In this document: piece after piece, positions 1-8,560 of the stretch
Layout of the letters: each line of letters begins with the position of its first letter
Position numbering within the stretch: the stretch's first letter is position 1
Assembly: GCA_964473355.1 (NCBI GenBank)
Contig: CAYYOS010000044.1
Coordinates: 1-17,519 of the forward strand
DNA length: 17,519 bases
Direction: 5' to 3'
From: CAYYOS01 sp964473355
Lineage (GTDB): Bacteria; Pseudomonadota; Gammaproteobacteria; Burkholderiales; REEB80
The notes under the pieces: model-generated
What the model was told of the DNA's origin: nothing
The model's database searches: none
Seen by the model: the letters and a program-made list of their open reading frames with translations, nothing else
Program-made: the position numbers and the translations under genes

Positions 1-1508
1 TGGGAGCGATCCTCGGTCATACGCTCCCGCATTAAACCGCCGATGGCCACGACTTGACCATTTTGCGCGCGCACAATGCTGTCTGTTTCACTGATATTAC
101 TGGAAGCCAAAGGCAGTTGCAGCGTACCCGCGCTGCCTAAATTGATCACGCGGTTAGATTCGGTTACTAAGCTTACCGAAGGGTGAATGTGCAAAATAAT
201 ATTGTTGTTGGCGTCGATCTGCGGCGTGACATCTAAAGCAATGCCGGAGAAAAAGGGTTGTAGCGTAACGGTCGGCGTGGTAGTTGTGGCGCCAGTGGAT
301 GCGGTGGTATTGCTGCTGACGTTGGTTACAAAAAAGTCGTCGGTGCCGACTTTTAGTACCGCTTTTTGATTATTTAGCGTGGCTATACGCGGACTGGACA
401 ACACCTGCACATTCCCCTGGGTTTGCAAAAATTCTAGCAGGGCGGCGAAGTTTTGGCTGGCGAAGGCAATCCCAAAAATGCCCTTAGATGCGGAAAGCAA
501 GGGATTCCCGGTAACCCCGTCCAAAAGCGAGCTTTGCGTGTCGATAGTCAGGCCCGTGTTAGCGCCAGAGCCAGCGGTAAAGCCGCTGGAAGAACGGCCC
601 AATGCTAATGAGCGATTCTTATGGTTGGCAATGCCCGCCCAATTAATTCCAGCTTGATAGCCATCATTTAATTCAACCTCTAAAATCTTGGCCTCTAAAA
701 TAACTTGGCGTTCTACGGACAGTTGTGTCGCGCGCAAGTATGCCGCGACATTACGCAAATCGGCAGGCATGCCGCGGACGACTACAACACCGGATTGCGG
801 GCTGACCACAACGCTACGCCCACCTTCGCTGCCAATGATGGTTTTCAATGAAGCGGCCAGTTCCACCCAAAAATCGCTGTTGGAAGTGGTGGAAATTCGA
901 CTACTTTCAATGGAGCGGGACGCGCTTCCCGGTGTGCTGCCGGGCAACGGGACGGTGTTGTTACTATTGTTGCTCCCAATGGGGTTTGCATCGCTAACAG
1001 AGCCCGAGGTGACGCGGATATCAGAAGTGCCGCGGCGCTGCCCAGTAAGGTAGTTTACTTGGAACACCCGCGTCTGCATCGCTGAAGGCTGAATAAAGAT
1101 ACGCGTGTTATCTACTTTATATTCATAGCCATACTGTTCACGTAACGCATCTAAAGCCTCAAATAGCGTAACGTCTTTGAGGTTAACAGAAATGTTGCCG
1201 GTGACGTCGGGGTGTACCAGCATGCTATAGCGCGTCCCAGAAACAATACCCAAAAATACCTGATTGGCGGGCGCATTATTAACAACTAAATCAAAGCGCG
1301 TTTCGGCCAACCTGCGGTCCGCTTTTGGCATTTCAATCTTAAGTGGGGGCAGCAGGGCGTTATTAACGGCTTCTTGGGTCACGGGTTTACTCTCCACGGC
1401 CTTAGTTAGCTCCGTTAACATCTGGTCGTGGGTGGTGCCGCGGCGGGCCGGGCCTGCTGTACAAGCGGCCAATACCATGAGGGCAAGTAGTATAAGAATT
1501 TTTTTCAT
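1..1508 (-). CDS. mshL: MSHA-type pilus secretin lipoprotein MshL (3' end cut by window edge)
   Basis: Outer-membrane secretin of an MSHA-type type IV pilus, forming the channel through which the pilus leaves the cell. I translated it from the reverse complement: the frame is open from the ATG at 1508 to the window edge, about 502 residues. Residues 1-16 form a lipoprotein signal peptide with lipobox L13-A14-A15-C16. An STN-like/N-domain region follows (roughly 75-145, including GNISVNLKDVTLFEALDALR), then a Ser/Asn-rich linker and a second N-domain. The secretin domain contains VILEAKILEVELNDG, SSPRIATLNNQKAVLKVGTD, GIALDVTPQID and VVAIGGLMRE. The last of these is the start of the secretin signature, so only about 50-60 residues should be missing. 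The start has a good ribosome binding site, GAGAGG, buried in the last codons of mshK, whose stop is 3 bases upstream. Family assignment is firm; MshL rather than PilQ follows from the lipoprotein signal and the mshIJK neighbours. Confidence 0.93.
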   Translation of the reverse strand, partial: MKKILILLALMVLAACTAGPARRGTTHDQMLTELTKAVESKPVTQEAVNNALLPPLKIEMPKADRRLAETRFDLVVNNAPANQVFLGIVSGTRYSMLVHPDVTGNISVNLKDVTLFEALDALREQYGYEYKVDNTRIFIQPSAMQTRVFQVNYLTGQRRGTSDIRVTSGSVSDANPIGSNNSNNTVPLPGSTPGSASRSIESSRISTTSNSDFWVELAASLKTIIGSEGGRSVVVSPQSGVVVVRGMPADLRNVAAYLRATQLSVERQVILEAKILEVELNDGYQAGINWAGIANHKNRSLALGRSSSGFTAGSGANTGLTIDTQSSLLDGVTGNPLLSASKGIFGIAFASQNFAALLEFLQTQGNVQVLSSPRIATLNNQKAVLKVGTDDFFVTNVSSNTTASTGATTTTPTVTLQPFFSGIALDVTPQIDANNNIILHIHPSVSLVTESNRVINLGSAGTLQLPLASSNISETDSIVRAQNGQVVAIGGLMRERMTEDRS

Positions 1509-1511
1509 TTG

Positions 1512-1889
1512 TTACCTCTCGCGAACTTTTCTCTGTGGGATATCCTTCACAGGTGTCGGTGTTTTAACTGTTTTTATAACATTTTTTTCCACAGCGGGAA
1601 CTACTTTCAAAACTTGCACAGATTCTCCAGTTTTCAACCAAATTTCATTCTCAGTTATGTTTACTAACTTCGCGCCGCGAAAATTTCCCCCAAGCATTAC
1701 CACCTCACCCGCAATCGTGGCAGACCGATGACTGGGGGAGATGAATACCGATTGAACTAAAGGTGGAGCAAGAACCGCGCCCGCGGTAGGGCTTATAAAA
1801 CTTTCTGGCGGTCGGGTTGGGTCCGGTAATACCTCGGCGTGGGCCAACTCGGCTAGGCATAACAAGCAGATCGCGAGCCGTTTTGTCAT
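1512..1889 (-). CDS. mshK: MSHA pilus biogenesis protein MshK
   Basis: Small exported protein of the MSHA pilus assembly machinery, thought to work with the secretin in the periplasm. From the ATG at 1889 it has 125 residues. It begins with a typical signal peptide (MTKRLAICLLCLAELAHA), followed by the LPDPTRPP motif seen at the mature N-terminus of MshK/PilP-like proteins. The middle holds a short PilP-like beta domain (SATIAGEVVMLGG and IWLKTGESVQV), and the tail is basic. I prefer the ATG at 1889 over the one at 1901 because it overlaps the mshJ stop codon as ATGA and puts the signal peptide at the very N-terminus. Function is inferred mainly from position between mshJ and mshL and from the motif, since the family is poorly conserved. 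Confidence 0.8.
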   Translation of the reverse strand: MTKRLAICLLCLAELAHAEVLPDPTRPPESFISPTAGAVLAPPLVQSVFISPSHRSATIAGEVVMLGGNFRGAKLVNITENEIWLKTGESVQVLKVVPAVEKNVIKTVKTPTPVKDIPQRKVRER

Positions 1890-2551
1890 ACGGACAACCA
1901 TTTTTTGTCCAAGCTTAAGGTGTATAGCGTCAAGCTTAGCGTGGATTTAGGATACTGTTCGACTTTTAGATTCGCGTCGCTCCAGTACATCTGCCAAGGT
2001 AATTTTTCCAAGGACGCTAAATAATTAAGCAAATCAAAATACTCGCCTTGCACGATGATTTCTACACCATGCTTATAGATGAATTGTTTAGGGGAATTTT
2101 TTTGCGGGTCGGGCTTACTGGTGTCGATTAAATTTTTTACAGGCAGGCTTTTTAGAGAGATCAAATTTAGCCCCTGGTTGCGACTTAAAATATCTTGCAA
2201 TAAACCCACCATTCGTTCCGGGGCTACCAAGCCCTTCTCATTGTCTAATAGGGTCTGATCTAGTTCCCGTAAGCGCTCGGTTAACTGCGCAAGCTTCGCT
2301 TGTTGTGCTTGATTAGGGTCGATGCGGCTCGTGGTCGCCAAGATTTGAATTTGTACTTGGGCCGCGCTAATCTGGCCTTGATTTTGCAGCATGCGTGCCG
2401 AGAGTTGTTTTTGCTCCGCCAATAGAGGATCAAGTAGCATGGTGTTGACTAGCACGACTAGAATGACCGCGGCTGTCAAAAATAATAAGGTGCGCTCTCT
2501 TAGGCTGAGCGCATCGATTCTTTCGGCCCAAGCCAACAACCGCGCCTTCAT
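1886..2551 (-). CDS. mshJ: MSHA pilus biogenesis protein MshJ (PilO-like)
   Basis: Inner-membrane assembly protein, counterpart of PilO, expected to dimerise with the PilN-like protein encoded just upstream and to form the alignment subcomplex of the pilus. It has 221 residues: a short cytoplasmic start (MKARLLAWAERIDALSLRER), one membrane span at about residues 22-41, a periplasmic coiled coil (about 45-105, rich in Q, L, E and A) and a C-terminal ferredoxin-like PilO domain ending in LYTLSLDKKWLSV. The start codon overlaps the stop of the PilN-like gene (ATGA at 2548-2551) and its own stop overlaps mshK in the same way, so translation is probably coupled across three genes. The SLRERTLLF motif after the start is typical of MshJ. 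Confidence 0.88.
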   Translation of the reverse strand: MKARLLAWAERIDALSLRERTLLFLTAAVILVVLVNTMLLDPLLAEQKQLSARMLQNQGQISAAQVQIQILATTSRIDPNQAQQAKLAQLTERLRELDQTLLDNEKGLVAPERMVGLLQDILSRNQGLNLISLKSLPVKNLIDTSKPDPQKNSPKQFIYKHGVEIIVQGEYFDLLNYLASLEKLPWQMYWSDANLKVEQYPKSTLSLTLYTLSLDKKWLSV

Positions 2552-3192
2552 TGCGGCTTCTCCTTCTCTTCGCCGGAGCGCAAACTAAATTCCACAAACG
2601 ACGGAAGCTTAGCCGGCGTCGCCGTGGCGCTAGCAGTTGTTATCTTGGGCGAACTTATTTCCAACGCCGCGAAAGTGCGGCCGCGCATTAACGCCTCCCG
2701 ACTTAGGCGCTGGATATAAACCGGAATGTCTTCCGCCTTTAAGCTACGGCCATCGATAGACATTTGATTGCTGGCGCCACTGATTGTAAATCCAGTCAAC
2801 CACACGCCCTCCATATCTTGCCGCGCCAACGCATGTAGATAACCGGAGTAGCCGGAACGATTGCCGATGCTGCCATCTTGCAATAAACCAACAACTTGTT
2901 CGCGGCTCTGCAGTTGGGTTTCTAAGCGAGCAATCTCGTTTTGCAATTGCTGGCTTTGCTGCGCCGGTTTTAAGAGCTGCTGGAGCTTGGTCATGCGGTT
3001 TTGGGCTTCGACAAGCTGCCGATCGATTTCCGCCGATTGCGCCTTTAAGCCGTTCACTTGATAGGCGGCGTAGGCGTAAAAAACTAGCGCTCCGACCAAA
3101 ATAAGCGCCAAGGCTTGGAGCATGGTATACGCCGAAAAATATTTTTTCTTTTTTAAAAATATGGGATTGTAAAGGTTGATTTGCTGGCTCAT
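2548..3192 (-). CDS. mshI2: PilN-like MSHA assembly protein (MshI2)
   Basis: Inner-membrane PilN-type protein of the MSHA pilus, linking the cytoplasmic PilM-like MshI to the periplasmic PilO-like MshJ. From the ATG at 3192 it has 214 residues and opens with MSQQINLYNP, the INLYNP motif by which PilN proteins bind PilM. A membrane span follows (about 22-42), then a coiled coil (about 45-100, with several Q/L/E heptads) and a PilN-type globular domain (GVWLTGFTISG, then MSIDGRSLKAEDIPVYIQRL). The frame stays open upstream to 3261, but that extension overlaps mshI and would bury the INLYNP motif, so I reject it. The gene begins 34 bases after the mshI stop; only a weak GGCGAG lies before the ATG. 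Confidence 0.88.
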   Translation of the reverse strand: MSQQINLYNPIFLKKKKYFSAYTMLQALALILVGALVFYAYAAYQVNGLKAQSAEIDRQLVEAQNRMTKLQQLLKPAQQSQQLQNEIARLETQLQSREQVVGLLQDGSIGNRSGYSGYLHALARQDMEGVWLTGFTISGASNQMSIDGRSLKAEDIPVYIQRLSREALMRGRTFAALEISSPKITTASATATPAKLPSFVEFSLRSGEEKEKPQ

Positions 3193-3226
3193 CGCATTGT
3201 CTCGCCAGTTCTGATAGCGGTTCGCT

Positions 3227-4174
3227 TCATAATGATTTTTGTTCCAAGCGTAGCGCGCCACCCAGCCCTAGAAAACACCGGGCCTGTTGTTCAGGCGCGC
3301 TTAATTCCGGAACTTTGGAAAAGTCCAGGACCGTCGCCAAATCCAATGACTCCACGGGCACGTAAAGATTGCTGCTTAAGTACGCCAATAACCCGACATC
3401 GGCAGGCAAGGGCGCGATAACCAAGCGATTAGCGGTAATGTAATGAAATTGGCGGTCGAAATGATCAATAGAGCGCTGCAGCGCCAAGGTGATGCGCTCA
3501 AAATGAGTTTGTCGTTGCGCCTCATCGGCGTTAATTAATTGCGTTAGCGAGACATCAATCTGACGGGAAAAATACAATTCGCCGTGCGCGGTAAAAGTCA
3601 GTAAGCCGCGCTCTTCGCCTATCGAAAGCATTGCTACCCCCCGGCCTTCCTCTTCAAGAAAGGTGGCAATATTGCGCTGCGCAAGTTCCGGGATGTCAAT
3701 GACGCTTAAAGGAACCTGGATTTCTTCAAACAAATTCACGCGTCGTTGAATTTCGTGATTGCGTGCCGCGACCGCTATCATCGAGTGGGACTTCTGCGGC
3801 GCGTTTTTATCCACGGGAATATCTAATAAATCGATGGTGGCGTCGTCCACATGGAAGTCCAGCATGTCTTTAACGCGCCAGCGTACCGCGGTCCGCAGCT
3901 CTGCGGGCGGGACATTCGGCGCTTCAACGACGAGCATCTGATATTCATCGCTACGCAAAAGCGTGGTGATTCGGTAGCGTTGCAAACGCAAATCTCTGCC
4001 CAATTTTTCCATTGCCGCGGCGTTGGCTGAATCAACTTCATGCACGCTGCAATGGGTAACCAGCGGCCGAGCGCCGGCCACGCGTTTAATATGTACGACA
4101 CAAACCGCGCTCAGCATAAAATTGATGGCGAGCCAGCCTTCGGCTTGTTGATGTTGGCGAAACAAGTTTCTCAT
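3227..4174 (-). CDS. mshI: MSHA biogenesis protein MshI (PilM-like)
   Basis: Cytoplasmic actin-fold PilM-type protein, the first gene of the MSHA assembly block. From the ATG at 4174 it has 315 residues. Recognisable parts are the N-terminal GWLAINF strand, the ELRTAVRWRVKDMLDFHVDDATIDLLDIP segment (shared with PilM/EpsL-type proteins), the AVAARNHEIQRRVNLF stretch, and the GVAMLSIGEERGLLTFTAHGELYFSRQIDV strand-turn region, followed by an ERITLALQRSIDHFDRQF helix. A TTG two codons upstream (4180) is possible, but neither start has a clear ribosome binding site. The gene follows clsB by 163 bases and has its own promoter at 4203-4229, so it probably starts the pilus transcript. Confidence 0.88.
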   Translation of the reverse strand: MRNLFRQHQQAEGWLAINFMLSAVCVVHIKRVAGARPLVTHCSVHEVDSANAAAMEKLGRDLRLQRYRITTLLRSDEYQMLVVEAPNVPPAELRTAVRWRVKDMLDFHVDDATIDLLDIPVDKNAPQKSHSMIAVAARNHEIQRRVNLFEEIQVPLSVIDIPELAQRNIATFLEEEGRGVAMLSIGEERGLLTFTAHGELYFSRQIDVSLTQLINADEAQRQTHFERITLALQRSIDHFDRQFHYITANRLVIAPLPADVGLLAYLSSNLYVPVESLDLATVLDFSKVPELSAPEQQARCFLGLGGALRLEQKSL

Positions 4175-4202
4175 AGGCAAGGTTTCGGATATTTAACTTG
4201 AA

Positions 4203-4229
4203 CTTATAGCAATAAGATGTTGTTGTCAA
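4203..4229 (-). promoter_or_regulatory. Sigma-70-like promoter of the msh operon
   Basis: Read on the minus strand, a perfect -35 box TTGACA (4224-4229) is followed after 15 bases by TATAAG (4203-4208). The -10 is preceded by TG one base upstream (TGCTATAAG), an extended -10, which can offset the short spacer. The predicted transcript start, near 4196, leaves a leader of only about 20 bases before mshI. No terminator is visible between clsB and this promoter, so read-through from clsB is also possible. Confidence 0.65.
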
Positions 4230-4337
4230 ATATTTTTAGCTTAATTTATACCCGCGCGCCCAAGGCATTATATTTGCTGAAAAGTCAGGGGTGCCGGCTA
4301 AGAAGATCCGTTGCGCTTAAGGTCCATCTGCGCATCC

Positions 4338-5501
4338 TTAACGTTTTTCATCGAAGGCGTACCCAAATAAACCCATTAACAGCCGTACGCCAGCGAAGCT
4401 TAAGCGCGATAAGCCCCGAGTCAGCCACGACTCATTTTTTAGGCGCGTATCGACGATTTTGGTGCAGTCTAGCTCCAGTGCTTCAATCAAGCGGCTTCTC
4501 AGGGTGCTTGCGAATCCGGTATCGTCCACCACTACATTGGCTTCGCGGGATAGAAACAAGCTAAAAGGATCAATATTGGAAGAGCCCACAGTCGCAACGC
4601 GACCATCAAACACGGCTACCTTTGCGTGCAGAAAGCTCTTGTGATACTCGTGAATGGCTACGCCCGCGGCCAACAGATCACCATACATGGCGCGCGTGGC
4701 ATAGTGCAGTAAGAAATATTCGACACGGCCTTGTAGCATTAAGGTTACGCGGACGCCGCGTTGTGCCGCATTCTTTAAAGCGTTGCGGAACTGGTGCCCA
4801 GGGAGAAAATAAGCATTGGCGATAATTACTTCAGATTTCGCCTGATCTAATTGCGCCAAATAAAATGCTTCGATGTCGCGTCTATGTTTGATGTTATCGC
4901 GAATTAAAAACTGCGCGCGCAGCGAGCCTACAGCGGGAGGTACCAGCTTGACTGGGTGTGGTTTACGCCATCGATGCTTTTGTTTTAGCCATTCCATCAC
5001 CATCCATAACTTAAACATAGCATGATAGATTGGTGCGACCAGGGGCCCTTCCACGGCCACGGCAAAATCCGTACGAGGCTCAGTGACGCCGGGTACGTCG
5101 TAATCGTCCTGAATATTGATGCCGCCCACAAAGGCAATTTTATAATCGACCATCACTAATTTGCGATGTAGGCGCCGGAAGCGATGCATCCTGAGACTTA
5201 GAGAAAATGAAAGCTTGCGAAAAATGCGGACCTTTATACCGCTGTTCTCCATAGCCGTGATGAAGTCTGATGATAAATCCTGCGAGCCAAAACCATCGAC
5301 TACAACGTGTACCGCTACATTGCGACGGGCTGCGCGCATTAACGCCGCTGCGATGCGCGAGCCTGCGGCGTCATCGCGAAAGATATAGGTTTCAAGATAA
5401 ATGGCACGTTTAGCTTGATCGAAAGCGTACTCCAGTGCCGGAAAATATTCCTCGCCGTTTTTTAAAAGGGTGATTTTGTTGCCGGGAATAAATTCATTCA
5501 T
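4338..5501 (-). CDS. clsB: Phospholipase D-family cardiolipin synthase, ClsB type
   Basis: Makes cardiolipin or related phospholipids by transphosphatidylation at the inner membrane. The 387-residue protein has two HKD motifs: HRKLVMVDYKIAFVGGIN with H112, K114 and D119, and HAKVAVFDGRVATVGSSNID with H292, K294 and D299. Each is followed by the expected Gly-Gly/Ser-Asn segment. The start GNKITLLKNGEEYFPAL and the absence of N-terminal membrane spans match ClsB and not ClsA. The HKD domains are separated by a basic segment (about 172-185, KQKHRWRKPHPVK). It is the last gene of the fmdB-aspS operon, 55 bases after the EEP gene. Oddity: the Shine-Dalgarno-like TAGGAG directly abuts the ATG with no spacer, and an in-frame TAG just upstream rules out an earlier start. 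Confidence 0.9.
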   Translation of the reverse strand: MNEFIPGNKITLLKNGEEYFPALEYAFDQAKRAIYLETYIFRDDAAGSRIAAALMRAARRNVAVHVVVDGFGSQDLSSDFITAMENSGIKVRIFRKLSFSLSLRMHRFRRLHRKLVMVDYKIAFVGGINIQDDYDVPGVTEPRTDFAVAVEGPLVAPIYHAMFKLWMVMEWLKQKHRWRKPHPVKLVPPAVGSLRAQFLIRDNIKHRRDIEAFYLAQLDQAKSEVIIANAYFLPGHQFRNALKNAAQRGVRVTLMLQGRVEYFLLHYATRAMYGDLLAAGVAIHEYHKSFLHAKVAVFDGRVATVGSSNIDPFSLFLSREANVVVDDTGFASTLRSRLIEALELDCTKIVDTRLKNESWLTRGLSRLSFAGVRLLMGLFGYAFDEKR

Positions 5502-5556
5502 CTCCTATAAACTTAAATTTACAGCGAAATCGGTGTGAATGAATGCGGCATTTAGA

Positions 5557-6312
5557 TTAGGGTAATGCCGTCAAGCAAACGGACAAGGGCGCGTGGTCGG
5601 AAATTTTGGACCAGGGCCGGCCGTATAGGACTTCTACACTTTTTACCGCAAATCCACGTACGTAGATTCGGTCCAAGCGAAAGACGGGGAATTTGCTGGG
5701 AAAGCTGCGCGCAGGTTTCCCTAAGGCAACTTCGAATGCCTCGGTGAGCCCCATGGGCGCGGCAAAGCATTCCCCGGCCTCGCAGTACCAATCATTGAAA
5801 TCGCCGGCGATAATTAAGGGCGCGCTGGGTGGCACCACGCGTTCAATACGTTCGCGAACCGCCGAAAGTTGCTTCTTGCGTCCGCGGGAAAACAACCCCA
5901 AATGTACACAAACGCAATGCAGTTTTTCACTCAAGCCCGCTACCTCCACCTCGCAATGCAATAAGCCGCGCTGCTCAAAAGCATGCGCGGAAATATCTTC
6001 GTTTTCCCAGCTGACGATAGGAAATTTACTGAGTAACGCATTGCCGTGATGACCATTCGGATAGACGGCGTTTTTGCCGTAGGCAAAATCCCGCCAAATG
6101 CTGTCTGCCAAAAACTCATATTGAGATTTATCCGGCCAATCATCGTAGCGTTCTGAGTGCATTTCATGAGCGCCTAACACCTCTTGTAGAAATACGACAT
6201 CGGCGTGCAGTTCGCGCAGCCTATCGCGCAATTCATGCAACACCATGCGCTTGGCGAACTGAGAAAACCCCTTATGAATATTATAAGTAGCGATATGTAA
6301 AGTCGTAGACAC
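5557..6312 (-). CDS. Endonuclease/exonuclease/phosphatase (EEP) family protein
   Basis: Metal-dependent phosphodiesterase of the DNase I-like fold; substrate unknown. The 251-residue protein keeps the family's active-site residues: N11 in TYNIHKG, E44 in FLQEV, H88-H89 in NGHHGNALLSKFP, D171 and N173 in IIAGDFNDW, D214 in RLDRIYVRG and D239-H240 in SDHAPL. No signal peptide is seen, so it should act in the cytoplasm. The start is a GTG at 6312, 25 bases after the nudB stop; there is no ATG before residue 23, and residues 5-15 already belong to the conserved core, so the GTG is needed. Proteins of this kind commonly sit next to clsB, which has led to suggestions of a lipid-phosphate role; nothing in the sequence proves it. 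Confidence 0.87.
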   Translation of the reverse strand: MSTTLHIATYNIHKGFSQFAKRMVLHELRDRLRELHADVVFLQEVLGAHEMHSERYDDWPDKSQYEFLADSIWRDFAYGKNAVYPNGHHGNALLSKFPIVSWENEDISAHAFEQRGLLHCEVEVAGLSEKLHCVCVHLGLFSRGRKKQLSAVRERIERVVPPSAPLIIAGDFNDWYCEAGECFAAPMGLTEAFEVALGKPARSFPSKFPVFRLDRIYVRGFAVKSVEVLYGRPWSKISDHAPLSVCLTALP

Positions 6313-6337
6313 GCGTAGGCTCTGGGTTTCGGATTAT

Positions 6338-6781
6338 TTACGGGCTGCGTTTCATTAAATTTTCGATTGCGGCTCGATTGCTGGGGGAAAATACTTTTTC
6401 TGCTGCTAGCGCCGCGGGCAGCCACATAAATGCAATGTGTTCTTTGGGGCTTAAGCTAACGGGCGCAATGTCCGGCAATTCAAGACCAAAAACATGTTCG
6501 CGATTAACGGTGACACCCGGCGCATAGCGATGGCGCCACTCGCTGTAAATTTCGTAATCGTTGCTGACTTGCCAATCGCTGAAAACAAATTGCAGCGCAT
6601 CGAGACCGGTCTCTTCCGCCACTTCACGTATGGCGGTTTGCTGCAAAGTTTCATCGGGATTGCTACTGCCGGTGACTGACTGCCAATACCCCGGATGATC
6701 TCGCCTTTCCAGCAATAACACCCTGTGGTCCTTAGTGTAGATTATCACCAAAACGGAGACGGGTAATTTATAGCTACTCAA
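6338..6781 (-). CDS. nudB: Dihydroneopterin triphosphate diphosphatase (Nudix hydrolase NudB)
   Basis: Removes pyrophosphate from dihydroneopterin triphosphate in the folate pathway. The 147-residue protein has a perfect Nudix box, G38-x5-E44-x7-R52-E53-x2-E56-E57-x-G59. The flanking sequence fits NudB: KLPVSVLVIIY at the start, VLLLERRDHPGYWQSVTGS before the box and KEHIAFMWLP near the end. The start is a TTG at 6781 overlapping the aspS stop (TTGA). No other start is possible before the conserved first strand, and no ribosome binding site is seen, so translation is probably coupled to aspS. The aspS-nudB neighbourhood is common in proteobacteria and supports the assignment. Confidence 0.88.
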   Translation of the reverse strand: MSSYKLPVSVLVIIYTKDHRVLLLERRDHPGYWQSVTGSSNPDETLQQTAIREVAEETGLDALQFVFSDWQVSNDYEIYSEWRHRYAPGVTVNREHVFGLELPDIAPVSLSPKEHIAFMWLPAALAAEKVFSPSNRAAIENLMKRSP

Positions 6782-8538
6782 TTTTTAATACGGATATGTA
6801 GTTCGCGCAACTGTGCGTCATCGACTACGTTGGGCGCCTGAGTCATGACACAGGCGCCGCGCTGGGTTTTAGGGAAAGCTATCACGTCGCGTATCGATTC
6901 GGCACCTGCCATCATTGCCGCGAGGCGATCCAAGCCAAAGGCTACGCCACCATGGGGCGGTGCGCCATAACGCAGCGCTTCCAGCAGAAATCCGAATTTC
7001 TCTTGGGCGGTCTGCTCACTCATATTTAAAGCTCGGAATACGAGTGCCTGTGTGTCCGATTGATGGTTACGTATCGAGCCCCCGCCTATTTCCCAGCCGT
7101 TTAGAACCATGTCGTAGGCGCGCGATAAGGCTTGCTCCGGAGCGGTACTCAATAATTTCTCATGACCCAGTTTCGGCGCAGTAAAGGGATGGTGCAACGC
7201 TTGCCAGCGTTTATTTTCCGTGTCGTATTCAAACATTGGAAAATCCACCACCCATAGGGGTCGCCACGAGGCATCCGCCATACCCAGTTGCTGGCCAATT
7301 TTATTACGCAAAGCGCCTAGTGCATCGTTAACAATTTTTTCTTTGTCTGCGCCAAAAAAGATAATGTCGCCATCGGCGGCGTGGGTACGGCTTAAAATGG
7401 TTTCAACTATTGGCGCTGGTAGGAATTTTAAAATGGGTGACTGTAATCCGGAAGCACCACTTTTGATGTCGTTGACTTTAATATAGGCTAAACCCTTGGC
7501 GCCATAAATTGCCACAAACTGCGTGTAGTCATCAATTTCCTTGCGCGACGCATCCAGCCCGGGGACGCGGAGTGCGGCAACTCGGCCGTCAGGCAAATCG
7601 GCGGCGCTGCGAAATACTTTAAACTCCACGTCTTTCATCACATCCGTGAGTTCGGTAAGTTCCAGTGAAATCCGCAAATCCGGTTTATCCGAACCATAAC
7701 GCAGCATTGCCTCAGAATAAGTTAGACGCGGAAAGGGCTGAGGCAAGTTCACATTTAGCACTGCGCTAAACACGCCGCGGATCATCTCTTCGACCACATT
7801 CATGACCGCGTTTTCGTCCATAAATGAGGTTTCTATGTCAATTTGCGTGAACTCGGGTTGACGATCAGCGCGCAAATCTTCGTCGCGAAAGCACTTGGTA
7901 ATTTGAAAATAGCGCTCGAATCCCGAGACCATTAGGAGTTGCTTAAAAAGCTGTGGCGACTGCGGTAACGCATAAAATAACCCCGCTTCCATGCGACTGG
8001 GAACGAGATAGTCACGCGCACCCTCCGGCGTGGATCGCGTTAAGATTGGCGTTTCGATTTCTATAAAGCCGTGCTTATCTAAAAAATTACGCACGTGTTT
8101 GGTGATTTGGTAGCGTAATTGCAAATTCGCCTGCATGACCGGGCGGCGTAAATCCAAATAACGGTGGCTTAAACGCACGGCTTCGCTAAGATTTTCATCA
8201 TCAAGTTGAAAAGGCAGATTCGCCGCCGCGTTTAAAATTTCGATAGTCTCCGCCCAAACTTCCACTTCACCGCTTTTAAGATTTGGGTTAACCGTACCCT
8301 CGGGCCGAGGATGCACTTTCCCGCTTACTTTTAAAACGTATTCATTTCTGATTTTTTCGGCGAGTTCAAAAGCCGCAATCTGTTCCGGGTTACAAACAAT
8401 TTGTGCCAAGCCGGAACGATCACGTAAATCCAAAAAAATCACGCCCCCGTGATCGCGGCGTTTCGCCACCCAGCCGCAAAGGGTTACGCTGGTATTAATA
8501 TCGCGGGGGCATAAGTCGCCGCTGTAATGAGTGCGCAT
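6778..8538 (-). CDS. aspS: Aspartyl-tRNA synthetase
   Basis: Charges tRNA with aspartate. The 586-residue length matches bacterial-type AspRS. Order of parts: an N-terminal OB-fold anticodon-binding domain (about 1-105, containing GWVAKRRDHGGVIFLDLRDR), then class II motif 1 (HRYLDLRRP through ETPILTRSTPEGARDYLVPS) and motif 2 (YFQITKCFRDEDLRADRQPE). A bacterial GAD insertion domain follows at about 285-410, then GGGSIRNH and motif 3 (GGVAFGLDRLAAMMAG). The ATG at 8538 gives the usual MRTHYSGDL start. If the organism lacks AsnRS, as many betaproteobacteria do, this enzyme would also mischarge tRNA-Asn for GatCAB; that cannot be decided here. It starts 22 bases after the DUF502 stop. Confidence 0.98.
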   Translation of the reverse strand: MRTHYSGDLCPRDINTSVTLCGWVAKRRDHGGVIFLDLRDRSGLAQIVCNPEQIAAFELAEKIRNEYVLKVSGKVHPRPEGTVNPNLKSGEVEVWAETIEILNAAANLPFQLDDENLSEAVRLSHRYLDLRRPVMQANLQLRYQITKHVRNFLDKHGFIEIETPILTRSTPEGARDYLVPSRMEAGLFYALPQSPQLFKQLLMVSGFERYFQITKCFRDEDLRADRQPEFTQIDIETSFMDENAVMNVVEEMIRGVFSAVLNVNLPQPFPRLTYSEAMLRYGSDKPDLRISLELTELTDVMKDVEFKVFRSAADLPDGRVAALRVPGLDASRKEIDDYTQFVAIYGAKGLAYIKVNDIKSGASGLQSPILKFLPAPIVETILSRTHAADGDIIFFGADKEKIVNDALGALRNKIGQQLGMADASWRPLWVVDFPMFEYDTENKRWQALHHPFTAPKLGHEKLLSTAPEQALSRAYDMVLNGWEIGGGSIRNHQSDTQALVFRALNMSEQTAQEKFGFLLEALRYGAPPHGGVAFGLDRLAAMMAGAESIRDVIAFPKTQRGACVMTQAPNVVDDAQLRELHIRIKN

Positions 8539-8560
8539 GGTAATCCGAATCTAAGGAAAT

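Noticed and set aside
1264..1731. 155-residue plus-strand frame antisense to mshL and mshK
   Set aside because: It crosses the junction of two well supported minus-strand genes and resembles no family.
3193..3261. Upstream 23-residue extension of the PilN-like protein
   Set aside because: It overlaps the mshI end and would bury the INLYNP motif that normally lies at the N-terminus of PilN proteins.
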